Assembly: GCA_964515945.1 (NCBI GenBank)
Contig: CAZEWY010000068.1
Span: 1 to 15,434 of the forward strand
Source: CAYQQJ01 sp964515945
GTDB taxonomy: Bacteria > Pseudomonadota > Gammaproteobacteria > Pseudomonadales > Cellvibrionaceae
Reading direction: 5' to 3'
DNA length: 15,434 nt
Shown here: positions 1 through 6,108 of the stretch, in pieces
Numbering within the stretch: the first letter of the stretch is position 1
How the letters are laid out: the number at the start of each line of letters is the position of its first letter
Notes under the pieces: model-generated
The model's database searches: none
Told to the model about the DNA's origin: nothing
Seen by the model: only the letters and a program-made list of their open reading frames with translations
Translations under genes and position numbers: made by a program

Positions 1-1320
1 GGTTGCCGATGGCGTTGTTGATGGAGTCGGAGCAGCCGCGGGAGTGCCGGCATTATTGCCTGGTTCCAGCGCGGGAGCTGACTCCTCGGGACGCGGTTCT
101 GCCGAGCCACCGGCAAGGCTGGCATTGTCAGACGTCTGCTGGTTCGGCTGTGCATCAGTCGCCTGTCCGATCCAGCTCTCCCACTGCGCGCGCCGCTCCG
201 CCAGCCAGCCATCGACCTGCTCCGAGTTTTGCGAATAGTAGACACCGCCCACGACCGCGAGCAGGACCAAAATGCCCGCCAGCCAAGGCCAGACGACACT
301 ATCATCGCTTTCGTCCGGCTCGAAGGGCTCGTCCACCAGGTAAGGAGTTGGATCCTGACTGTGATTGGGGGCTTTGATCGCCGTTGTATCTCCGCGCCGC
401 GATGCGGCCACTCGCTCGCCCGCCCTGGCCACTCTCGGGGAAATAACGGTCGGAGCGTCGGCGCTGGCATTGTGCAGGGACGCCTGCGCCTGAGCCCCCG
501 CCCGTTCGGCCGCAGCGACCACTGCCGTCACATCGAGCCGCCGCAGATCCTGCACCAGTTGCGCCGGCTTTTGATAACGTTGTTGCGGCAGCTTGGCCAT
601 CATGCGGTCAATAATTGGCTGCAAGGATTCGAGGCCTTCAGGCAGTTCGGGGATAGGTTCAGTGATGTGCTTGATGCCGATGGCCACCGCCGATTCAGCG
701 TCATAGGGTACGCAACCGGCCAGCAACAGGTAGAAAACAACGCCCAGGCCGTAGATGTCCGAGCGTATATCCACCGGCTGTCCCTTGGCCTGTTCGGGGC
801 TCATATAGTGAGGGGTGCCTATGGCCGTGCCTGTCTGGGTGACGCTGATTTCCTGCTCCGCGGCCCGGGCTATGCCAAAATCCGTGAGCACGGCGCGGCT
901 GTCGTCCGTGTAAAGCATGATGTTTTCGGGCTTGATGTCCCGGTGGACATAGCCCTTGTTGCCGGCATATTCCAGGGCCTTGGCAATATCGAGAATGATG
1001 GCGATCTTCTGCTCGAGGGACAGGTTCTGGCGGGCGTGCTTCAGGTCCTTGCCGTCAATAAACTCCATCGACAGGTAGTAGTTACCCTCGTGAACACCGA
1101 CATCGTAGACCGTCACTATATTGGGATGGACCAGTTGGCTGACAATCCGGGCCTCGCGCATGAAGCGCTCACCAAAAGAGGAATCGTCGGTCAATCCGTG
1201 GGCCATGACCTTGAGCGCAACCTTGCGCCTGAAGATCTCGTGTTCGGCCAGGTAAACCGTGGCCATGCCCCCCTTGCCCAGCGTGCTCAGGATTTTATAT
1301 CCCGGTATCTCTAGCGTCAT
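1..1320 (-). CDS. Membrane-anchored Ser/Thr protein kinase (PknB-like), 3' end cut by window edge
   Basis: The 440 visible codons run from ATG at 1320-1318 to the left edge without a stop. The N-terminal part is a complete Hanks-type kinase domain (about residues 7-265): glycine loop GKGGMA near 15-20, VALK lysine K37, catalytic loop HRDIKPEN with H126, D128, K130 and N133, DFG at 147-149, and GTPHYMSPEQA as activation/P+1 segment near 168-178. It is an RD kinase and has every residue needed for phosphotransfer from ATP to Ser/Thr. A Pro/Asp/Glu-rich juxtamembrane stretch precedes one transmembrane helix (about 342-362, starting VVWPWLAGILVLL). After it comes a Gln/Ser-, then Pro/Ala/Thr-rich tail, predicted outside the cytoplasm, with no recognised sensor domain. 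No good ribosome binding site lies before the ATG, but the family start (M-x-x-E-I-P-G-Y) supports it. No phosphatase partner is visible. Its substrates cannot be named from this window. Confidence 0.95.
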   Translation of the reverse strand, partial: MTLEIPGYKILSTLGKGGMATVYLAEHEIFRRKVALKVMAHGLTDDSSFGERFMREARIVSQLVHPNIVTVYDVGVHEGNYYLSMEFIDGKDLKHARQNLSLEQKIAIILDIAKALEYAGNKGYVHRDIKPENIMLYTDDSRAVLTDFGIARAAEQEISVTQTGTAIGTPHYMSPEQAKGQPVDIRSDIYGLGVVFYLLLAGCVPYDAESAVAIGIKHITEPIPELPEGLESLQPIIDRMMAKLPQQRYQKPAQLVQDLRRLDVTAVVAAAERAGAQAQASLHNASADAPTVISPRVARAGERVAASRRGDTTAIKAPNHSQDPTPYLVDEPFEPDESDDSVVWPWLAGILVLLAVVGGVYYSQNSEQVDGWLAERRAQWESWIGQATDAQPNQQTSDNASLAGGSAEPRPEESAPALEPGNNAGTPAAAPTPSTTPSAT

Positions 1321-1428
1321 GCAGTGTGCAAGCCTGTGTTATGAGAGTTTAACGAGCTTTTTTCGAATTTTATCCACGCTGCGGGCTGCGCGGTCTCACT
1401 TGTCCGGAAGTGAAGCATGGGTAATGTC

Positions 1429-1450
1429 CGGCACCCATCTGCGGGTGCCG
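1429..1450. other. Perfect 8-bp stem-loop upstream of the kinase gene
   Basis: Arms CGGCACCC (1429-1436) and GGGTGCCG (1443-1450) are exact reverse complements around a 6-nt loop. Neither strand shows a T-run after it, so it is not a classical intrinsic terminator. In the sense of the kinase transcript it lies about 110 bases before the start codon and could be a leader hairpin or an operator. Its function is unknown. Confidence 0.45.
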
Positions 1451-1608
1451 ATTCTACCGATAATCGAACACTTCTTATGTGACTTTGTCCGCCAACTGTT
1501 ATTCTTCGGTGTTTTTTGAGAACCCGTGGGGCTGTCGACAGGGGCCATAGCACCAATCATAGCCATTGTTCAGGTTAAATAGTAGTGGCCGCCAGAGCCT
1601 GGCCAGAA

Positions 1609-1633
1609 TGTCTCCGGTGGTGTACCGGAGACA
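1609..1633 (-). terminator. Perfect 10-bp stem-loop downstream of grxD, possible terminator
   Basis: Arms TGTCTCCGGT (1609-1618) and ACCGGAGACA (1624-1633) are exact reverse complements with a 5-nt loop. The hairpin sits about 30 bases past the grxD stop codon, where a terminator would be expected. On the minus strand it is followed only by TTCTGG, so the T-run is poor. It may act as an mRNA 3'-end stabiliser rather than as a strong intrinsic terminator. Confidence 0.45.
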
Positions 1634-1662
1634 CTTCTCGCACGGGCAATGTTGAGAGCACC

Positions 1663-1998
1663 CTAGGAGGCGGACTCGTCTTCCACGGGCGCGGCAGCGT
1701 CAATCAGCGGCTTCAACTCACCCTTCTCATGCAAATCCATGACAATGTCACAGCCGCCGATCAATTCGCCATTGATCCACAGTTGAGGAAAGGTTGGCCA
1801 GTTGGCGTACTTGGGGAGGTTTGCCCGTATCTCGGGGTTACCCAGGACGTCCACGAATGCGAAACGCTTACCACAGGACATGACGGCCTGGCTCACCCGC
1901 TGGGAAAAGCCGCACTGAGGGGCATTGGGCGATCCTTTCATATAGAGAATGATGGGGTTGCCTTCGATCTGCTCTTTGATGGTTTCCATGACATCCAT
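1663..1998 (-). CDS. grxD: Monothiol CGFS glutaredoxin GrxD (Grx4)
   Basis: This 111-residue protein is close to the usual length of bacterial Grx4. It carries the monothiol active site CGFS (29-32), the upstream lysine K21 in YMKGSP, the cis-proline segment TFPQLW (69-74), and GGCD (81-84), which binds glutathione. Proteins of this family bind a [2Fe-2S] cluster bridged between two monomers with glutathione, and deliver or sense Fe-S clusters, often with a BolA partner, rather than reducing disulfides. The first ATG (1998-1996) is preferred over the internal ATG three codons later because AGAGGT lies 9 bases upstream of it. It is transcribed away from argD. In Pseudomonas a grxD homologue also lies close to argF, as I recall. 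No bfr, bfd or rnt gene is visible here. Confidence 0.96.
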   Translation of the reverse strand: MDVMETIKEQIEGNPIILYMKGSPNAPQCGFSQRVSQAVMSCGKRFAFVDVLGNPEIRANLPKYANWPTFPQLWINGELIGGCDIVMDLHEKGELKPLIDAAAPVEDESAS

Positions 1999-2191
1999 GG
2001 TGGTGATTACCTCTTGTTGACTAATGCTTGTTTACGGATAGATGTTTTCGCTGGACTAAAATTAACGCTCAAAATCAAACTTTCGAGGAGGCGTCAAGGC
2101 ACGGGAGGAATTGGCTATGGGTGTTGCGGCTATTGTAGCGGAAATAGCCGGCGAACTCTATGCGGCACGGAGCCGTTTCGAGCGATGGAAA

Positions 2192-2220
2192 TTTACAAGC
2201 CGGTCATTTGTTTATAAAAT
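2192..2220 (+). promoter_or_regulatory. Predicted sigma70-type promoter for argD-argF-ABC operon
   Basis: TTTACA (2192-2197) and TAAAAT (2215-2220) each match five of six consensus bases and are separated by the ideal 17 bp. The predicted transcription start is about 2227, giving a leader of roughly 90 bases before the argD ATG. The stretch around the -10 (CATTT...AAATG arms) is an imperfect palindrome that could serve as an operator. It is not a clear match to the E. coli ArgR box. Confidence 0.6.
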
Positions 2221-2232
2221 GCCCGCTTTCTC

Positions 2233-2263
2233 AGGCAGCCACACAGCTGCCTGTTTTGTTTTT
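2233..2263 (+). terminator. Intrinsic terminator-like hairpin in the argD leader (possible attenuator)
   Basis: A perfect 7-bp stem AGGCAGC (2233-2239) / GCTGCCT (2246-2252) with a 6-nt loop is followed at once by GTTTTGTTTTT, so it is directional on the plus strand. No plus-strand gene precedes it in the window, and it begins only about 6 bases after the predicted argD transcription start. It could abort transcription early, end an unannotated small RNA, or act as a 5' stabilising stem. Confidence 0.6.
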
Positions 2264-2317
2264 GGGCGGCCTTTAGTTGGGTAAACGGTTGGGTTAAACA
2301 GCTGAGTTGGAACGGTG

Positions 2318-3472
2318 ATGGCATTAATGAATACCTATGGGGAACGAACAACCACGCTGGTCAGAGGCGATGGCGCCTATCTATGGGACAGCGAGGGGAA
2401 ACGCTATCTGGATGCCCTGGCCGGCATTGCCGTCTGTGGGCTGGGCTACGGCCATCCCGCCGTGACAGAGGCCATTACGCGGCAAGCCCATACGCTGCTG
2501 CACGCGTCCAACCTCTACCTGGTGGAACCCCAAATAAAGCTGGGGGAGGCGTTGACACGCATCGCTGGCATGGACAGGGTCTTCTTTTCCAACTCTGGCG
2601 CGGAAGCCAATGAAGCCGCTATAAAAATTGCGCGCAAATATGGCCAGGACCAGGGTATTGAACGGCCTCATATGATTACCGCCCAGCGCAGTTTTCACGG
2701 CCGCACCATGGCCACCCTGTCCGCCACGGGCAATGACAAGATCAAGCAGGGCTTTGCGCCCCTGGTTGAAGGCTTCACCCACGTCCCCTACAACGATGTG
2801 GCGGCTATTGAGGCCGCCGCAACCAGCAGTACCGTCGCTGTAATGGTGGAGCCGGTCCAGGGCGAAGGGGGGGTTAATGTACCCGCACCGGACTACCTGT
2901 CAAAACTCCGCGCACTCTGCGATGCCAGAGGCTGGCTACTGATTCTGGATGAAATACAGACCGGTAATGGCCGCACTGGCCGCTATTTCGCCTACCAGCA
3001 TACGGATGTCCTGCCGGACCTTGTCACCACCGCCAAAGGCCTGGGCAACGGCGTGCCCATAGGGGCCTGCCTGGCCCGGGGCGCGGCAGCGGAGGTGTTC
3101 CAGCCCGGCAACCACGGCTCTACGTTCGGCGGCAATCCCCTTGCCTGCAGCGCAGCACTTGCTGTCGTTGAAACCCTGCGGGATGGGGTCCTGATGAAGC
3201 ATGCGGAGGAGCTTGGCGAGCGTATTCGCCAGGGCCTGGAACAGCAACTGAAAGACTGTCAGACCGTGAAGGATATTCGGGGCATGGGCCTGATGATCGG
3301 TATCGAACTCGACCAACCCTGCGGCCAATTGGTGGAAGCCGGCAAACAACAGGGCCTGCTGCTCAATGTGACAGCGGGCAATACCATCCGTCTGCTGCCA
3401 CCGCTGACTCTGAGCACTGATCAGGCTGACGAGATTATTCGCACTGTCGCATTGCTGGTGCGCAACCTCTAA
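2318..3472 (+). CDS. argD: Acetylornithine aminotransferase ArgD (class III PLP aminotransferase)
   Basis: The 384-residue protein belongs to the acetylornithine/succinylornithine branch of class III aminotransferases. It converts N-acetylglutamate-5-semialdehyde plus glutamate into N-acetylornithine plus 2-oxoglutarate with pyridoxal phosphate, in the cytoplasm. Visible motifs are SNSGAEANEAAIK (near 91-103), FHGRT (near 126-130), the cofactor-nitrogen aspartate in LDEIQTGNGRTG (D211), and the Schiff-base lysine K240 in TTAKGLGNGVPIGA; GSTFGGNPLACSA follows. Starts at GTG 2315, ATG 2318 and ATG 2327 are all possible and the ribosome binding site is weak. ATG 2318 is my choice, and ATG 2327 (MNTYGERT) fits the family about equally well. 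It is the first gene of an operon with argF, 12 bases downstream. Family members often also act on succinyl-diaminopimelate, so a second role in lysine synthesis cannot be excluded. Confidence 0.95.
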   Translation: MALMNTYGERTTTLVRGDGAYLWDSEGKRYLDALAGIAVCGLGYGHPAVTEAITRQAHTLLHASNLYLVEPQIKLGEALTRIAGMDRVFFSNSGAEANEAAIKIARKYGQDQGIERPHMITAQRSFHGRTMATLSATGNDKIKQGFAPLVEGFTHVPYNDVAAIEAAATSSTVAVMVEPVQGEGGVNVPAPDYLSKLRALCDARGWLLILDEIQTGNGRTGRYFAYQHTDVLPDLVTTAKGLGNGVPIGACLARGAAAEVFQPGNHGSTFGGNPLACSAALAVVETLRDGVLMKHAEELGERIRQGLEQQLKDCQTVKDIRGMGLMIGIELDQPCGQLVEAGKQQGLLLNVTAGNTIRLLPPLTLSTDQADEIIRTVALLVRNL

Positions 3473-3484
3473 GGGAGGATAATA

Positions 3485-4396
3485 ATGGTACGTCACTTTC
3501 TGACGCTGCAGGATCTGTCTCGCGATGAACTCAACCACATCATAGCCGAGGCTATACGGCTCAAGCAGTCGCACTACAAGGGTGAAATTATCGAGCCGTT
3601 CAAGAACAAGGTGCTCGGCATGATCTTCGAGAAGTCCTCCACGCGCACCCGCGTGTCCTTTGAGGCCGGCATGACACAGTTGGGCGGCGCCGGGCTATTC
3701 CTGGCCCCCAAGGACACACAGCTGGGACGGGGCGAGCCCATTGAGGATTCCGCCCGGGTACTGTCGCGCATGGTCGACATGATCATGATCCGCACCTTCG
3801 CTCACGACAAGCTCGAACGCTTCGCCGCCTTCTCCCGAGTACCGGTTATCAATGCCCTAACGGACAGCTACCACCCCTGCCAGCTGCTGGCGGACATCCA
3901 GACTTATACAGAGCTTCGCGGCAGCCCCGAGGGCAAAACGGTAGCCTGGGTGGGGGATGGCAACAATATGTGCCACTCCTACATCAACGCCGCCGCCCTC
4001 TGCGGTTTTCACCTGCGCATTGCCTGCCCGCCGGGGTTTGAACCGGACGCGGGCATCATGGAAGCCTACAAGGACCATATTGAAATGGTACAGAGCCCCA
4101 GGGACGCGGTGCGCGATGCCGACTGGGTGGTCACGGATGTCTGGGCCAGCATGGGTCAGGAGAAGGAGCAAAAATTGCGCGAAGCCCGCTTCGCCGACTT
4201 TCAGGTCAACCACGAACTGATGAGTCATGCTCACGCCGATGCGGTTTTCATGCACTGTCTGCCGGCCCACCGGGGCGAGGAAGTCAGTGGCGAGTTGCTG
4301 GAAGACGAGCGCATATCGGTGGTCTGGGATGAGGCGGAAAATCGCCTGCACGCGCAAAAGGCCCTGATGGTATTTCTGGCGGAGCAGTCCGGCTGA
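3485..4396 (+). CDS. argF: Anabolic ornithine carbamoyltransferase ArgF
   Basis: The 303-residue protein transfers the carbamoyl group of carbamoyl phosphate to ornithine, giving citrulline in arginine synthesis. Family motifs are in order: the carbamoyl-phosphate loop STRTR (52-56) inside FEKSSTRTRVSFE, HPCQ (130-133), the ornithine-binding segment DVWASMG (218-224), and the catalytic HCLPAHRGEE (257-266) with its essential cysteine. The length matches anabolic enzymes of about 305 residues. A strong Shine-Dalgarno GGGAGG (3473-3478) lies 6 bases before the ATG and starts right after the argD stop, which fits cotranscription. The stop TGA shares one base with the next start (TGATG), suggesting translational coupling to the ABC ATPase gene. 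In Pseudomonas the catabolic paralogue (arcB) sits with arcA/arcC, and neither is present here, which supports the anabolic call. Confidence 0.97.
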   Translation: MVRHFLTLQDLSRDELNHIIAEAIRLKQSHYKGEIIEPFKNKVLGMIFEKSSTRTRVSFEAGMTQLGGAGLFLAPKDTQLGRGEPIEDSARVLSRMVDMIMIRTFAHDKLERFAAFSRVPVINALTDSYHPCQLLADIQTYTELRGSPEGKTVAWVGDGNNMCHSYINAAALCGFHLRIACPPGFEPDAGIMEAYKDHIEMVQSPRDAVRDADWVVTDVWASMGQEKEQKLREARFADFQVNHELMSHAHADAVFMHCLPAHRGEEVSGELLEDERISVVWDEAENRLHAQKALMVFLAEQSG

Positions 4397-5484
4397 TGGA
4401 TGTTTTGCTCCGCATCCACGAACTGGCCTGCCACTATGATCAGACCGAGGTGGTCAGGGATCTCAGCCTGAACCTTTACCCGAATGAAATCGGTTGTCTG
4501 CTCGGCTCCAGTGGCTGCGGAAAGACGACGGTGCTGCGCAGCCTGGCGGGGTTTCACCCGGTCAGCGCCGGCGAGATTGAGCTTGCCGGGACCTGTTTAT
4601 CCCGGCCGGGCTATGGCCTGGCGCCGGAAAAGCGCCAGATCGGCATGGTTTTCCAGGACTATGCCCTCTTCCCCCACCTCAACGTTCGCGACAACATCAC
4701 CTTTGGGCTGCACCGGCTCAGCCCGGCCCGGCGTCTCGCCATCAGCGACGAGATGCTGGCGCTGGTCAAGCTTGAGGGTCTGGAGGAGCGCTTCCCCCAT
4801 GAACTCTCTGGTGGACAGCAACAGCGGGTAGCGCTTGCTCGCGCCCTGGCGCCGGAGCCCAAGGTGCTGTTGCTCGACGAGCCCTTTTCCAGCCTGGATA
4901 CCGACCTGCGCCGCAACCTGGCCCTGGAGGTGCGCGACATCCTCAAGACGCGCAACATCGCCGCTATCATGGTGACTCATAACCAGGAAGAGGCTTTCGC
5001 CTTCGCCGACAAGATCGGAGTGCTGCACAAGGGTCGCCTGGAACAGTGGGATGTGCCTTATAACCTCTATCACGAACCGACCACGCGCTATGTCGCCGAT
5101 TTTGTGGGCCAGGGCGTCTTCCTCACGGGCTTCCTCAGTGGTGAAAATGCCATCGCCACGGAACTGGGCATCCTGCAAGGCAACCGCTGCTACCCTTGGG
5201 TGGACAACACCGCCGTGGAGGTATTGCTGCGCCCCGATGATATTGTCGACGACCCCGGCAGCCAATATCAGGTGGAAGTCATTCACAAGATCTTTACCGG
5301 CACCTCCACACTCTACACTTTGAAGCTGACAACCGGCAGCCGGATAGAAGCGGCCCTGCCGAGCCACCGGGACTATGAAATTGGCGATTTTATCGGCATT
5401 CGGGTCGCCGCGGATCATCTGATCGCCTTTCCAAGCTCCGCGTCCACACCCATTGGCGCCCATTCGAACGAGCTGGTTAGTTAG
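4396..5484 (+). CDS. ABC transporter ATP-binding protein, FbpC/PotA-like (iron(III)-type), orphan
   Basis: This 362-residue ATPase has Walker A GSSGCGKTT (37-45), Q-loop Q87 in MVFQDYALFPHL, signature LSGGQQQR (137-144), Walker B VLLLDEP (157-163), D-loop SSLD and switch histidine H195. After about residue 235 comes a C-terminal extension with a TOBE-like region (RPDDIVDDPG...VIHKIFTG). That layout is typical of ATPases that power periplasmic-binding-protein uptake of ferric iron, polyamines or related anions. FYALFPHLxVRxN-type wording around the Q-loop is closest to FbpC. Its start overlaps the argF stop by one base and it has no separate promoter or strong ribosome binding site, so translation is probably coupled to argF. 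No permease or binding-protein gene follows; a 600-bp control region does. The partner permease must lie elsewhere, and the substrate is inferred only from the family. A similar ATPase lies beside argF in Pseudomonas. Confidence 0.9.
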   Translation: MDVLLRIHELACHYDQTEVVRDLSLNLYPNEIGCLLGSSGCGKTTVLRSLAGFHPVSAGEIELAGTCLSRPGYGLAPEKRQIGMVFQDYALFPHLNVRDNITFGLHRLSPARRLAISDEMLALVKLEGLEERFPHELSGGQQQRVALARALAPEPKVLLLDEPFSSLDTDLRRNLALEVRDILKTRNIAAIMVTHNQEEAFAFADKIGVLHKGRLEQWDVPYNLYHEPTTRYVADFVGQGVFLTGFLSGENAIATELGILQGNRCYPWVDNTAVEVLLRPDDIVDDPGSQYQVEVIHKIFTGTSTLYTLKLTTGSRIEAALPSHRDYEIGDFIGIRVAADHLIAFPSSASTPIGAHSNELVS

Positions 5485-5600
5485 TCATCAGCCGTATCAA
5501 TTCGCTATTACACCAAAGCTGCTCATAAAAAAATGGTCTACCCATACTGACCCAAACGGCATGAATTTCCCGCCGCTCATGTCCTATGCATTAGCGGATT

Positions 5601-5610
5601 AGTGGCCACT
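5601..5610. other. 10-bp perfect palindrome between ABC gene and nrdA control region
   Basis: AGTGGCCACT is a perfect palindrome, about 24 bases upstream of the DnaA box. The 146 bases between the ABC gene stop (5484) and the DnaA box show no terminator with a T-run and no gene. A 10-bp palindrome is common by chance, so this is only a weak operator candidate. Confidence 0.25.
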
Positions 5611-5633
5611 GACATAGTCCGGTTACGCACAAT

Positions 5634-5642
5634 TTATCCACA
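5634..5642 (+). promoter_or_regulatory. Perfect DnaA box upstream of nrdA
   Basis: TTATCCACA is an exact match to the strong DnaA-box consensus. It lies about 40 bp upstream of the first NrdR-like box and about 470 bp before the nrdA start. DnaA is a known regulator of the E. coli nrdAB promoter through boxes in its upstream region, so its presence here is likely functional. A single 9-mer could also occur by chance. Confidence 0.65.
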
Positions 5643-5660
5643 GATAATCCTCAGATAATC
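5641..5660 (+). repeat. Two direct copies of CAGATAATC, 11 bp apart
   Basis: CAGATAATC occurs at 5641-5649 and 5652-5660. The 11-bp step is about one helical turn, so both copies face the same side of DNA. The first overlaps the last two bases of the DnaA box, suggesting an additional regulator site or lower-affinity DnaA sites. The binding protein is unknown. Confidence 0.5.
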
Positions 5661-5681
5661 GATCTTGCATTTATCAGCGAA

Positions 5682-5697
5682 TCGCATTATCTTGTAT
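5682..5697 (+). promoter_or_regulatory. NrdR-like box 1 (degenerate)
   Basis: TCGCATTATCTTGTAT matches 11 of 16 positions of the palindromic NrdR consensus acaCwAtATaTwGtgt. It lies exactly 31 bp upstream of the better box at 5713. Paired boxes about three helical turns apart are the usual arrangement for NrdR, the zinc-finger/ATP-cone repressor of ribonucleotide reductase genes. It also overlaps a weak promoter-like pair, TTGCAT-17-TATCTT (5675-5703 region). Confidence 0.6.
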
Positions 5698-5712
5698 CCC
5701 ATCTTGAAGACA

Positions 5713-5728
5713 CCCCAATATATAGTGT
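5713..5728 (+). promoter_or_regulatory. NrdR-like box 2 (strong)
   Basis: CCCCAATATATAGTGT matches 14 of 16 positions of the NrdR consensus, including the full AATATATAGTGT half. Together with the box at 5682 it forms a pair with 31-bp spacing. NrdR bound here would repress nrdAB when dATP is abundant. The TATATAG core could also overlap a -10 element. The adjacent TTGACA (5731-5736) is a perfect -35 word, but I see no matching -10 downstream. Confidence 0.75.
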
Positions 5729-5806
5729 TTTTGACAGATTTCCCGGCACTCACTCCCCACGCCCGACGCGGCGGCGGCAAGTGTAAGAAAGGGGCGCAAA
5801 GCGCGC

Positions 5807-5841
5807 AGTAATTGCAATTGGCAAGTAACGAGTAATTGCAA
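5807..5841 (+). repeat. 11-bp direct repeat AGTAATTGCAA in the nrdA leader
   Basis: AGTAATTGCAA occurs at 5807-5817 and again at 5831-5841, 24 bp start to start. Between them lies GCAAGTAACG, giving further AGTAA words with loose 7-bp spacing (AGTAACG then AGTAATT). It could be a tandem operator, or another degenerate member of the heptad repeats found at 3' ends of genes in this window. Confidence 0.5.
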
Positions 5842-6014
5842 AAGTCTGCCGTCTGGCAGCAGCGACAGTTACCACAACAGGAAGTATGGCGACAAGATTG
5901 CGAATCTGTTCCCTCTGGCTCGCCGAAGGGCCATCGCCTCGCTCTCCTGTACTACTGTTACCGACATTTTTTTACCGAATTAATGAACCCGCCCCGGATG
6001 AACTTCGGGAGTTT

Positions 6015-6059
6015 GGCCTATCTGGATAGGCCTTTGGATATCGTCTTGCGACGACGATA
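6015..6059 (+). promoter_or_regulatory. Two adjacent stem-loops in the nrdA 5' untranslated region
   Basis: GGCCTATC (6015-6022) and GATAGGCC (6025-6032) are exact inverted repeats forming a tight hairpin. TATCGTC (6039-6045) and GACGATA (6053-6059) form a second 7-bp stem with a 7-nt loop. They lie 50-95 bases before the nrdA ATG with no T-run, so they are not terminators. They may control mRNA stability or ribosome access. I recognise no riboswitch class, and the characteristic cobalamin riboswitch elements are absent. Confidence 0.5.
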
Positions 6060-6108
6060 CCGACAAACACAACAACGACCAGCACATTATTAAAAGGTGG
6101 AGACCTGC

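Larger units (their letters stand above)
1321..1662. other. 342-bp intergenic stretch between the kinase gene and grxD; no gene seen
   Basis: Both flanking genes are on the minus strand, so this stretch carries the grxD 3' end and the kinase upstream region. Two perfect stem-loops can be seen, at 1429-1450 and 1609-1633. A 79-codon minus-strand open frame (1556-1317) has no ribosome binding site, overlaps the kinase start and resembles nothing I know, so I do not call it. I see no convincing -35/-10 pair for the kinase gene. Confidence 0.5.
1999..2317. other. Divergent intergenic region between grxD and argD
   Basis: This 319-bp region must hold the grxD promoter (minus) and the argD promoter (plus). 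I see no convincing -35/-10 pair for grxD. On the plus side there are a 7-bp stem-loop (GGCTATT 2128-2134 with AATAGCC 2143-2149), a good promoter at 2192-2220 and a terminator-like hairpin at 2233-2263. Open frames crossing the region have no ribosome binding site or family resemblance. Confidence 0.55.

Noticed and set aside
229..1314. A 361-codon plus-strand open frame opposite the kinase
   Set aside because: The minus strand encodes an intact kinase domain with HRD and DFG motifs; the plus-strand product is low-complexity and unrelated to any family.
5601..5615. GCCACTG upstream of nrdA, reminiscent of a piece of the cobalamin riboswitch
   Set aside because: Only one short word is present; the B12 box and other conserved stems are missing, and NrdA is a class Ia, cobalamin-independent enzyme.
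6097..6108. GTG at 6097 as the nrdA start
   Set aside because: It overlaps the AAGGTGG ribosome binding site, which is well placed for ATG 6109.
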